From: an uncultured Collinsella sp.
GTDB lineage: Bacteria > Actinomycetota > Coriobacteriia > Coriobacteriales > Coriobacteriaceae
DNA length: 40,326 bases
Assembly (NCBI GenBank): GCA_902490325.1
Contig: CABUDJ010000009.1
Span: forward strand, 1 to 40,326
Reading direction: 5' to 3'
Shown: piece by piece, positions 1-6,478 of the stretch
How positions within the stretch are numbered: the stretch's first letter is position 1
How the letters are laid out: every line of letters begins with the position of its first letter
Notes under the pieces: generated by a model
The model's input: only the letters and a program-made list of their open reading frames with translations
What the model was told of the DNA's origin: nothing
Databases searched by the model: none
Made by a program: the position numbers and the translations under genes

Positions 1-222
1 TCTTTCGTCCTGCGGAGTGCGCTGGGAAGTTACCCCATGCGGACGGCTGCGGGGTCTTTGCTGCGCTCGAGCAAGCAACCCAACATATAAATCTGAATTT
101 GGATGGGCGGGGCTTGTTGCTGATAGGGGCGTTGGGCTGCTGTCGACACTTTGGGATGGATTGTGCTTTGGGTTGAGGCGGGGCTTTGAGATGAGGTCGG
201 AACTTTGGGATGAGCTTCTTAC
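1..222. other. No gene recognised at left edge
   Basis: This stretch lies downstream of the leftward TetR gene. A 69-codon open frame on the + strand (17-226) has no ribosome binding site, no recognisable motif and an odd Trp/Gly/Arg-rich composition, so I do not call it. Short words here (ATAAATCTG at 87-95, TTGCTGAT at 117-124, GGGCGTT near 127) recur in the same order inside the inverted-repeat element at 18170-18370, so it may hold a decayed relative of that element. Confidence 0.4.
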
Positions 223-762
223 TTAGCTGAAGAGGGGTTTTATGGCTGAGAGGTAGTCTTTGGCTACGTCGGCTTTGTTTGCTTCGAAGTTGTGCCAGGC
301 CCACCATTGGACCATTCCTACGAAGCTTGAGGCTATGTGGTGTAGTAGGAAGCTGCGGTCCATGGTGCCGGCGGGGCCGTTTGGGTCGGTAGGGACGGTT
401 TCGGCTGCGCGCGTCATGATGGTCTTGCGGAGGCAGTCGGCGAAGACGCGTGAGCCGGCGCCGGCTACGAGGGCCCGTACGCCCTGGCGACGTTCCCATA
501 GATTGTTGAGAATATGCTCGACCTGAACGAGTGGGTCATCGAGGGGCGTACCGTCATCGTCGAGGGCATGGGTGCAGATGTCGCTCACGAGCTCGGACAG
601 TAGGTCGTCTTTGCTCTTAAAGAGGCCATAGAATGTCGCGCGGCCTACGTGGGCACGAATGATGATGTCGCCGACGGTGATCTTGCCGTAATCTTCCTCG
701 CACAGGAGCTCGGAGAACGCCGCAACGATGGCGGCACGGCTTTTTGCCTTGCGAGCATCCAT
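223..762 (-). CDS. TetR/AcrR-family transcriptional regulator
   Basis: A 179-residue regulator with an N-terminal helix-turn-helix (about residues 5-50; the segment ITVGDIIIRAHVGRATFYGLF is typical of TetR) and a variable C-terminal ligand/dimer domain. The open frame extends upstream to 975, but that extension is the out-of-frame shadow of larC. The Met at 760-762 starts two bases after the larC stop, which fits translational coupling. It is the last gene of a larB-larC-tetR transcription unit, so it may control that unit, for example at the inverted repeat 2518-2553. That link is inference; the ligand is unknown. TetR membership is secure, the role is not. Confidence 0.85.
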   Translation of the reverse strand: MDARKAKSRAAIVAAFSELLCEEDYGKITVGDIIIRAHVGRATFYGLFKSKDDLLSELVSDICTHALDDDGTPLDDPLVQVEHILNNLWERRQGVRALVAGAGSRVFADCLRKTIMTRAAETVPTDPNGPAGTMDRSFLLHHIASSFVGMVQWWAWHNFEANKADVAKDYLSAIKPLFS

Positions 763-764
763 GG

Positions 765-1682
765 CTATGCGTCCGCGTGAACGAGCAGGCAGCGAAGCGT
801 ACCGGAGCAACCCTCGTAGGGGCGCTTGCCGGCGCCGTAGCCGACGGCCTCGATGTGGTAGCGTGCCGGCAGGTGCTCGGACGTGCGCAGCGCGGTGACG
901 ATGGCGGCGCCCGTGGGCGTCACGAGCTCGCCAGCGACCGGTGCGGGCGTGAGGGCGATATTGCCCGCCTGGCACAGGTTGACGACAGCGGGGACGGGAA
1001 TGGGCATAGGGCCGTGGGCGCAGCGAATGGTTCCGTGGCCTTCGGAGAGCGATTCGACCACGATGTCCTCAATACCTAGGTCATCGAGGCAGATGGCGAC
1101 AGAGCAGACGTCGACGATGGAATCGACGGCGCCTACCTCGTGGAACATGACGGTCTCGGGCGTTTTGCCGTGGGCCTTTGCCTCGGCGGCGGCGAGCGCG
1201 GTAAAGATGGCGAGCGCACGACGCTTGGTGCCATCGCTTAGCTGCGAGCCGTCGATGATAGCGGTGACGTCCGCCAAAGAACGGTGGTGATGGTGGTGGG
1301 CGTGATGGTGACCCTCGTGGCCATGGCCGTGGGTCTCATGATCATGCTCATGGCAGTGCTCATGCTCGTCATGGTCATGATGGTGGTGCTCGTGCTCATG
1401 CTCGTGCGTGTGTTTGGCAGCTGCTTCGTTGCCGTAGAGCCAGGCCATATCGTGATCGTGGTTCTCGAGCTCCTCTGCAAGCCGGACGTCGAAATCGCAG
1501 GCGTCGATGCCATGCTTGTTTACGCGCGTCACGGCAATCTCAAAGCCGTCGACCGGCAGCGTGGCGAGCTGTTCACGCAGGTGCTCCTCGCTGGCGCCCA
1601 GGTCGAGCAGGGCCGCGACGGTCATGTCGCCGCTGATGCCCGAGGTGCCGTCGATGATAAGCGTGTGCTGATGGTTGGACAT
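765..1682 (-). CDS. larC: LarC nickel-insertion protein, N-terminal (LarC1) part only
   Basis: LarC inserts nickel into the pincer cofactor of lactate racemase (LarA) and related enzymes in a CTP-dependent step. The N-terminus (DGTSGISGDMTVAALLDLG) and the segments FHEVGAVDSIVDV, VTPTGAAI and GYGAGKR are characteristic. Residues of about 91-134 form an extremely His-rich loop with Asp and Glu, expected to bind nickel. The frame stops at 305 residues, just after LarC1; complete LarC proteins are about 400 residues and have a second domain (LarC2) that binds nickel and CTP. In Lactobacillus the two parts are joined by programmed frameshifting, but here no LarC2-like sequence follows because a TetR gene starts two bases on. 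The start is preceded by AAGGAG with good spacing, 10 bases after the larB stop. Confidence 0.88.
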   Translation of the reverse strand: MSNHQHTLIIDGTSGISGDMTVAALLDLGASEEHLREQLATLPVDGFEIAVTRVNKHGIDACDFDVRLAEELENHDHDMAWLYGNEAAAKHTHEHEHEHHHHDHDEHEHCHEHDHETHGHGHEGHHHAHHHHHRSLADVTAIIDGSQLSDGTKRRALAIFTALAAAEAKAHGKTPETVMFHEVGAVDSIVDVCSVAICLDDLGIEDIVVESLSEGHGTIRCAHGPMPIPVPAVVNLCQAGNIALTPAPVAGELVTPTGAAIVTALRTSEHLPARYHIEAVGYGAGKRPYEGCSGTLRCLLVHADA

Positions 1683-1692
1683 GAAATGCTCC

Positions 1693-2475
1693 TTAACGGG
1701 CGCGAGGTGTGCCGGCGCTCAGATGATTGATAAGACTTGCCTGGTAGGCGGCACCAAAGCCGTTGTCGATATTGACGACCGAAACGCCGCTGGCGCAGGA
1801 GTTGAGCATGGCGAGCAGCGCGGCTACGCCACCAAAACTCGCGCCGTACCCCACGCTGGTGGGAACGGCAATGACCGGACAGCTCACCAGGCCGCCGATA
1901 ACGCTCGCCAGCGCGCCTTCCATGCCGGCAATGGCGATGACCACCTGAGCCTGGGCAAGCTCCTCGGCATGTGCGAGCAGGCGGTGCAGGCCGGCGACAC
2001 CTACGTCGTAGAGGCGGTCGACCTCGTTGCCGTAGAACTCGGCCGTCAACGCGGCTTCCTCGGCGACGGGCAGGTCGCTCGTGCCGGCGCAGGCGACGAC
2101 GATGCGTCCGTTGCCGGTAGGGGAGGGCTTGCCGCCCACGAGGGCAAGCTGTGTGTCTGGGACATATCCCAAGTCGATGCCGTTGCCGAGGAGCTCCGAG
2201 GTGTGGGCTGCTTTTTCGGCATCCAGGCGTGTGACCAGGATGCGCTCCTGGCCGGCATCGCGCAGCGCTTCGATAATGGCGGCAATCTGCTCGGCGGTTT
2301 TACCGGCGCCGTAGACAACCTCGCCGGCTCCCTGGCGCACCCCGCGCGAAAGATCGAGCTGCGCAAAACCCAGATCGGCGGTCGGCGCCGTCTGGATGCG
2401 CGTAAGGGCGACAGCCGGGGTGACTGCTCCGCCGGCAACATCGCTCAGCAACTGCTCAAGATCTCGCTTATCCAT
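1693..2475 (-). CDS. larB: LarB, pyridinium-3,5-biscarboxylic acid mononucleotide synthase
   Basis: LarB carboxylates and hydrolyses nicotinic acid adenine dinucleotide, the first step of nickel-pincer cofactor synthesis. The 260-residue protein has the expected order: an N-terminal helical part, then a PurE-like domain with VVACAGTSDLPVAEEAALTA, the YDVGVAGLHRLL segment and GMEGALASVIGGLV followed by TSVGYG. I chose the Met at 2473-2475 over the one 11 codons upstream because AAAGGA sits seven bases before it. It is first in a larB-larC-tetR unit. LarE and LarA are not in the window, so the cofactor's user enzyme must be elsewhere. Confidence 0.93.
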   Translation of the reverse strand: MDKRDLEQLLSDVAGGAVTPAVALTRIQTAPTADLGFAQLDLSRGVRQGAGEVVYGAGKTAEQIAAIIEALRDAGQERILVTRLDAEKAAHTSELLGNGIDLGYVPDTQLALVGGKPSPTGNGRIVVACAGTSDLPVAEEAALTAEFYGNEVDRLYDVGVAGLHRLLAHAEELAQAQVVIAIAGMEGALASVIGGLVSCPVIAVPTSVGYGASFGGVAALLAMLNSCASGVSVVNIDNGFGAAYQASLINHLSAGTPRAR

Positions 2476-2498
2476 ATATGTTCCTTTCGACGGTGCAA

Positions 2499-2553
2499 AG
2501 TCTAGCACGAGAAAGGTAGTTTCCGAACATTAGAACAAAATCGTTCGGAAACT
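2499..2553 (-). promoter_or_regulatory. Candidate promoter and operator of larBC-tetR
   Basis: A perfect 11-bp inverted repeat, AGTTTCCGAAC at 2518-2528 and GTTCGGAAACT at 2543-2553, is separated by 14 bp. On the minus strand an extended -10 (TGcTAGACT, hexamer at 2499-2504) lies 17 bp downstream of a weak -35 (TTCGGA) inside one arm. An operator overlapping the -35 suits a repressor; the TetR encoded by the same unit is the natural candidate. The hairpin has no T tract, so a serB terminator is less likely. Confidence 0.5.
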
Positions 2554-2590
2554 AGATATAGCGGAGTTGATTTGATTGTTGGGCGAACTG

Positions 2591-3226
2591 CTAGTCGCGC
2601 AGGATGATGTCCATGGCGAGCATCAGGTTGCGTTCGTCGATGGCAAACGGGGCGGCTTCGCGCGTCTTGGGCTTGGCGCAAAACGCGATACCCGTGCCCG
2701 CGGCCTGAATCATGGGGATATCGTTGGCGCCGTCGCCGATTGCCACGGTGTGTGCCATATCGACACCGCACTCAACCGCCCAATCCAGCAGCTGGATGAG
2801 CTTGGACTCCTTGGTCACAATGTCTGCCGCCAGCTTGCCCGTGAGCTTGCCGTCTACGACCTCCAGGCGGTTGGCCAGGCAAAAGTCGATGCCCGCGGCG
2901 GCCACGATCTTATCGGCGACCTCGTGAAAGCCGCCGCTTACCACGCCGACCTTCCAGCCCTTGCTGTGCGCCGAGCGCACAAGCTCCAGCGCGCCGGGGG
3001 TAAACGTCACGCGCTCAAAGGTGCGCTCGAACACGCTCTCATCCAAGCCGGCAAGCAGCCCCACGCGCTCCTCGAGCGCCTGCTTAAAGTCGAGCTCGCC
3101 GCGCATGGCACGTTCGGTGATCCGAGCCACTTGCTCGCCTACGCCGGCTTCCTCGCCCAACAGGTCGATGACCTCCTGGTTGATGAGCGTGGAGTCGATA
3201 TCCATAACGATGAGGCGTGCGGTCAT
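2591..3226 (-). CDS. serB: Phosphoserine phosphatase SerB
   Basis: SerB is a HAD-superfamily phosphatase that releases serine from phosphoserine in the last step of serine synthesis. The 211-residue protein shows motif I MDIDST with nucleophile Asp9 and acid/base Asp11, VVSGGF for motif II, and GDGANDIPM for motif III/IV. It matches the catalytic core and lacks the N-terminal ACT extension of longer SerB proteins. The Met at 3224-3226 is chosen because GGAAAGG precedes it by six bases; the frame stays open 15 codons further upstream. It is divergent from aspS across a 256-base gap and lies upstream of larB in the same direction. Confidence 0.92.
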   Translation of the reverse strand: MTARLIVMDIDSTLINQEVIDLLGEEAGVGEQVARITERAMRGELDFKQALEERVGLLAGLDESVFERTFERVTFTPGALELVRSAHSKGWKVGVVSGGFHEVADKIVAAAGIDFCLANRLEVVDGKLTGKLAADIVTKESKLIQLLDWAVECGVDMAHTVAIGDGANDIPMIQAAGTGIAFCAKPKTREAAPFAIDERNLMLAMDIILRD

Positions 3227-3482
3227 GACGGGCCTTTCCGAGTGCAGTTGTGTTGGGGCACATTGTCGCACGCGGCGCGCCTTGGCGACGGCCAGGCCGC
3301 GTCAATTGTTTCGTCTCCGTCAAGTCTTTGGGCAAGAGCTGCTTTTTCGCGGCACATCGACGCGGGTGCGATAAGATAGAACGCCATGTCTGGCTGCGCG
3401 GTTTACGCAGGCTGGGCAAATCTGTACGACGCCGCCCGGAACGACACGGGGCGGCACAGATCCATAAAGGAGGATCACTGGT

Positions 3483-5270
3483 ATGAGCCAGACCCGTCCC
3501 ATCGATGAGCATTCCATGCACACCCGTACCTGCGGCGAGCTTCGCTTCGAGAACGTGGGCGAAGAGGTCACCCTCACCGGTTGGGTGAGCCGTCGCCGCG
3601 ACCACGGCGGCCTTATTTTCTGCGACCTTCGCGACCGCGAGGGCATCACGCAGCTCACCTTCGACCCCGAGCACTCCGACGGCGATGCCTTTAAGATCGC
3701 CGAGACCATGCGCCCCGAGTGGCCCATCAAGATCCACGGCGTCGTGCGCGCCCGTGGCGAGGAGACCACCAACACTAAGCTCGCGACCGGCGAGATCGAG
3801 GTCCTGACCGACCACGCCGAGGTGCTCAACACGTCCGTCACCCCGCCGTTCCAGATCGAGGACGGCATCGAGACCAGCGAGGACACCCGCCTGCGCTATC
3901 GCTATTTGGACCTTCGCCGTCCCGAGATGATGGCCAACCTCAAGCTGCGCTCCGACTTTACCTTTGCCATTCGCGAGGCGCTGCACAACCGTGAGTTCAT
4001 GGAGGTCGAGACGCCCTCCCTGTTCAAGTCCACGCCCGAGGGCGCCCGCGACTTCATCGTTCCCAGCCGTATTCAGCCGGGTAACTTCTACGCCCTGCCG
4101 CAGTCCCCGCAGCTCCTGAAGCAGCTGCTCATGGTCGGTGGCGTCGAGCGCTACTACCAGGTTGCCAAGTGCTTCCGCGACGAGGACCTGCGTGCCGACC
4201 GTCAGCCCGAGTTCACCCAGGTCGATATCGAGATGTCCTTCGTGGACCAGAACGACGTCATGAGCGCGCTCGAGGAAGTTCTGTCCGATGCCTTCGGCCG
4301 CATGGGTGTCGAGATGCCCACGCCGCTGCGTCGCATGGACTACTGGGAGGCCATGGACACCTATGGCTCCGACAAGCCCGATACCCGCTATGGTATGCAC
4401 CTGGTCGACCTGACCGACATCTTTGCCAACTCCAAGTTCAAGGTCTTTGCGACTGCCGCGAACGAGGAGGGCTCTGTCGTCAAGGCCATCAACGCCAAGG
4501 GCGCCGGCGCCTGGGCACGTGCCAAGATCGATAAGCTCGCCGGCGTGGCCTCCACGTTTGGCGCCAAGGGCCTGGCCTGGATCGCCTTCCGCGAGGACGG
4601 CTCCATCAACAGCCCCATCGTCAAGTTCTTCTCGGACGAGGAGATGGCTGCTCTGCGCGAGCGCATGGACGTCGAGCCTGGCGACCTCGTGATGTTCGCC
4701 GCCGGCCCGCGCCTGCTCTCTGACGAGATTCTGGGCGGCATGCGTTCCCACATGGCCAATGCGCTCGAGATCAAGCGCGAGGGCCACGACTTCCTGTGGG
4801 TCGTCAACTTCCCGCTGTTCCACTGGGATGAGGACCGCAAGGCTTATGCCGCCGAGCATCAGCCGTTCACTCTGCCGACCGAGACCGACATCGCCAAGAT
4901 CGAGGCCGACCCGTTGGCAGCCGGTTCCTGCACCTACGACTTTGTCATGGACGGCTTTGAGGCCGGTGGTGGCGGTATGCGTATCCACAACGCCGAGATG
5001 CAGATGTCCATGCTCAAGCTCCTGGGCTTTACCGAGGAGCGCGCCGAGTCTCAGTTTGGCTTCCTCATGGAGGCCCTCAAGTTTGGTGCGCCCCCGATGG
5101 GCGGTTTTGCTCTGGGCCTGGACCGCGTGTGCATGCTGCTTACCGGCTCCGATTCCATCCGCGACGTCATGGCGTTCCCCAAGACGGCCAGCGGCTCCGA
5201 CCTTATGTCGGGTGCTCCGAGTGCCGTTAGTGGCGCCCAGCTCAAGGACGTCAGCCTGCGCCTGATGTAG
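3483..5270 (+). CDS. aspS: Aspartyl-tRNA synthetase
   Basis: A class II aminoacyl-tRNA synthetase that charges tRNA with aspartate. At 595 residues it is the long bacterial form: an anticodon-binding OB fold (about 15-115), catalytic motif 2 FRDEDLRADRQPEFTQVDIE, a bacterial GAD insertion (about 290-420), and motif 3 GFALGLDRVCMLL near the C-terminus. I cannot tell from sequence alone whether it also charges tRNA-Asn. The start has a near-perfect AAAGGAGG site. A small hairpin (GCCGCCC at 3431-3437, GGGCGGC at 3449-3455) sits just before that site; no T-box is visible in the leader. A clear terminator follows. Confidence 0.97.
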   Translation: MSQTRPIDEHSMHTRTCGELRFENVGEEVTLTGWVSRRRDHGGLIFCDLRDREGITQLTFDPEHSDGDAFKIAETMRPEWPIKIHGVVRARGEETTNTKLATGEIEVLTDHAEVLNTSVTPPFQIEDGIETSEDTRLRYRYLDLRRPEMMANLKLRSDFTFAIREALHNREFMEVETPSLFKSTPEGARDFIVPSRIQPGNFYALPQSPQLLKQLLMVGGVERYYQVAKCFRDEDLRADRQPEFTQVDIEMSFVDQNDVMSALEEVLSDAFGRMGVEMPTPLRRMDYWEAMDTYGSDKPDTRYGMHLVDLTDIFANSKFKVFATAANEEGSVVKAINAKGAGAWARAKIDKLAGVASTFGAKGLAWIAFREDGSINSPIVKFFSDEEMAALRERMDVEPGDLVMFAAGPRLLSDEILGGMRSHMANALEIKREGHDFLWVVNFPLFHWDEDRKAYAAEHQPFTLPTETDIAKIEADPLAAGSCTYDFVMDGFEAGGGGMRIHNAEMQMSMLKLLGFTEERAESQFGFLMEALKFGAPPMGGFALGLDRVCMLLTGSDSIRDVMAFPKTASGSDLMSGAPSAVSGAQLKDVSLRLM

Positions 5271-5293
5271 GCGAGCGGCTACCTATTGCCAGC

Positions 5294-5328
5294 AACGAGG
5301 GAAGGACGTGTGCCTTCCCTCGTTTTTT
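5294..5328 (+). terminator. Rho-independent terminator after aspS
   Basis: A perfect 12-bp stem (AACGAGGGAAGG with CCTTCCCTCGTT), a 7-base loop and a run of six T. It begins 24 bases after the aspS stop. Confidence 0.92.
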
Positions 5329-5414
5329 GTGAGACGGGGGTGCGCCGGTAACGTACAATAACTACCACGTGGCTGGGTTTTGCCGGCCGAATGTGCGATG
5401 TCGTGGGAGGGGAC

Positions 5415-5663
5415 ATGGTCGAGTTTACAAAGACGATTAAAGATCCGTTGGGATTACATGCCCGCCCGGTTGCGCTGCTCTATGACATCATTGCCAAGCA
5501 TCGTAGCGACGTGTCGGTCAGCATCGGCGACCGCCACACGGATGGCCGCGATGTCATGGGACTCATGGCTCTCTACGGCGAGTGCGGCGAGGACATCATC
5601 TTCCGCGTTTCGGGCGTAGATGAGGCCTCCTGTGTCACATCGATCAGAAATCTCTCGCTTTAA
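5415..5663 (+). CDS. HPr-family phosphocarrier with Asp at position 46
   Basis: An 82-residue HPr domain, the phosphoryl carrier between enzyme I and EIIA of the sugar phosphotransferase system. The phosphorylation motif LGLHARPVALL puts His at exactly position 15. Aligned without gaps to Bacillus HPr, the HPr-kinase site (KSIMGVMSL) reads RDVMGLMAL, so Ser46 is replaced by Asp46, the change used in the laboratory to mimic phosphoserine. The start at 5415 is preferred over an upstream Met at 5391 because GGGAGGGGAC precedes it and because it gives the family numbering. It is a single-gene unit with terminators on both sides and no other PTS gene nearby. It could be the general HPr or a regulatory paralogue. 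Confidence 0.9.
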   Translation: MVEFTKTIKDPLGLHARPVALLYDIIAKHRSDVSVSIGDRHTDGRDVMGLMALYGECGEDIIFRVSGVDEASCVTSIRNLSL

Positions 5664-5670
5664 GCATGAC

Positions 5671-5708
5671 AGGGCGTGGTAAAGGATGGTCCTTTGCCGC
5701 GCCCTTTT
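5671..5708 (+). terminator. Terminator after the HPr-like gene
   Basis: A 16-bp stem (AGGGCGTGGTAAAGGA with TCCTTTGCCGCGCCCT, two G-U pairs), a 3-base loop and then TTTTGTTT. It begins seven bases after the stop codon. Confidence 0.88.
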
Positions 5709-5755
5709 GTTTCGTATAGGAAACTTTTTCGAAATCTGAATGGGGACCCTTTCCA

Positions 5756-5809
5756 AAAAGTTAACCACGTGCTAGTTTACTAAAGCGAACATAGACGTGG
5801 TTAACTTTT
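5756..5809 (+). promoter_or_regulatory. Palindromic operator upstream of feoAAB
   Basis: Perfect 15-bp inverted arms at 5756-5770 and 5795-5809 (AAAAGTTAACCACGT and its complement) enclose 24 bp. A possible promoter (TTTCCA at 5750-5755, TAGTTT at 5773-5778, spacing 17) would place the arms on both sides of the -10. The arm contains GTGGTTAACT, which recurs at 8958-8967 before the FeoB-associated gene. A metal-responsive repressor of the DtxR/Fur type is the expected binder; which one is unknown. Confidence 0.6.
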
Positions 5810-5851
5810 ACCGCGTCGATGTTGAGGACGAACTGACGTTAGGAGCCACTC

Positions 5852-6094
5852 ATGTCTTGCGGACCGCAGATGCCGGCCATGCCGCTTTCGATGGTAAAAG
5901 CGGGCGAAACCGTGCGCGTGTCCCGTGTAAAGGGCAATGAGGACATGAAACACCACCTCAAGGACCTCGGCTTTGTCGAGGGCAACGAAATCCACGTGGT
6001 GAGCTCGAGTGGCGCCAATATTATCGTCACCGTGCTGGGCGCACGCTTTGGTATCGATTCCAAGGTTGCCATGCACATCATGACCGTCGGTTAG
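5852..6094 (+). CDS. feoA: FeoA-domain ferrous iron transport protein (first copy)
   Basis: An 80-residue SH3-like FeoA protein that acts in the cytoplasm with the FeoB iron permease. The core MKHHLKDLGFVEGNEIHVV and the closing GSRFG-like stretch (GARFGIDSKVAMHIMTV) are diagnostic. It has a 10-residue N-terminal extension, MSCGPQMPAM, with a Cys at position 3 and two Met-Pro pairs, which the second copy lacks. The site AGGAG lies six bases before the Met. It is the first gene of feoA-feoA-feoB, with the operator 5756-5809 upstream. Confidence 0.93.
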   Translation: MSCGPQMPAMPLSMVKAGETVRVSRVKGNEDMKHHLKDLGFVEGNEIHVVSSSGANIIVTVLGARFGIDSKVAMHIMTVG

Positions 6095-6133
6095 TCTGCA
6101 GCATTTCATAAAAACCGAAAGGGGGACAAGAGG

Positions 6134-6355
6134 ATGAAGACGTTGGGTGACGTTAAGGTGGGCGAGAGCTCCACCATCGTCAAGCTTCACGGTGAGGGTG
6201 CGCTTCGCCGCCACCTTATGGACCTGGGGCTCATCAAGGGCACTTCGTTCAAGGTCGTGAAGGTCGCACCGCTCGGTGATCCGGTCGAGATCAACGTGCG
6301 CGGCTACGAGCTTTCCATCCGCAAGGAGGAGGCCGCCGTCGTCGAGGTCCAGTAA
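6134..6355 (+). CDS. feoA: FeoA-domain ferrous iron transport protein (second copy)
   Basis: A 73-residue FeoA protein, 39 bases after the first copy. LRRHLMDLGLIKGTSFKVVKVAPLGDPVEI followed by GYELSIRKEEA is the classic FeoA pattern and is closer to the family consensus than the first copy. Two tandem FeoA proteins before FeoB are common in anaerobes; they may form a mixed complex on the FeoB G domain, but that is inference. GGGGGAC with AGAGG lies directly before the start. Confidence 0.95.
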   Translation: MKTLGDVKVGESSTIVKLHGEGALRRHLMDLGLIKGTSFKVVKVAPLGDPVEINVRGYELSIRKEEAAVVEVQ

Positions 6356-6383
6356 GGACTCGTGGCGCATATTTCTGCAGATA

Positions 6384-6403
6384 AAGTTAGGTTTTTCTAA
6401 CTT
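6384..6403 (+). promoter_or_regulatory. Candidate iron box between feoA and feoB
   Basis: AAGTTAG at 6384-6390 and CTAACTT at 6397-6403 form perfect 7-bp arms around six bases (GTTTTT). The TTAG...CTAA layout resembles DtxR/IdeR-type iron boxes of actinobacteria. It sits in a 123-base gap before feoB, so feoB may have its own iron-controlled promoter. It is not followed by a T tract and is probably not a terminator. Confidence 0.45.
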
Positions 6404-6478
6404 AATGCAGCATCTTTGAAGCACATTATCCAGCCTGCGCGGAGAAAGCAGCGCAGGCACACAAGGAAGAAGGATTGA

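Noticed and set aside
17..226. 69-codon open frame at the left edge
   Set aside because: No ribosome site, no motif and unusual composition; it is more likely non-coding or repeat-derived.
763..975. N-terminal extension of the TetR frame, or a LarC1-TetR frameshift fusion
   Set aside because: The extension is the out-of-frame shadow of larC, Arg-rich and unlike any domain; TetR proteins start where the Met at 762 lies.
2518..2553. Terminator for serB
   Set aside because: The hairpin lacks a T tract on the relevant strand and overlaps a promoter-like sequence, so an operator is preferred.
3227..3482. T-box riboswitch in the aspS leader
   Set aside because: No T-box consensus, specifier loop or antiterminator pair could be found; only a small hairpin before the ribosome site.
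3084..4988. 634-codon minus-strand frame opposite aspS
   Set aside because: It is the antisense shadow of aspS, caused by its GC-rich codons, and it overlaps serB; no protein-like motifs.
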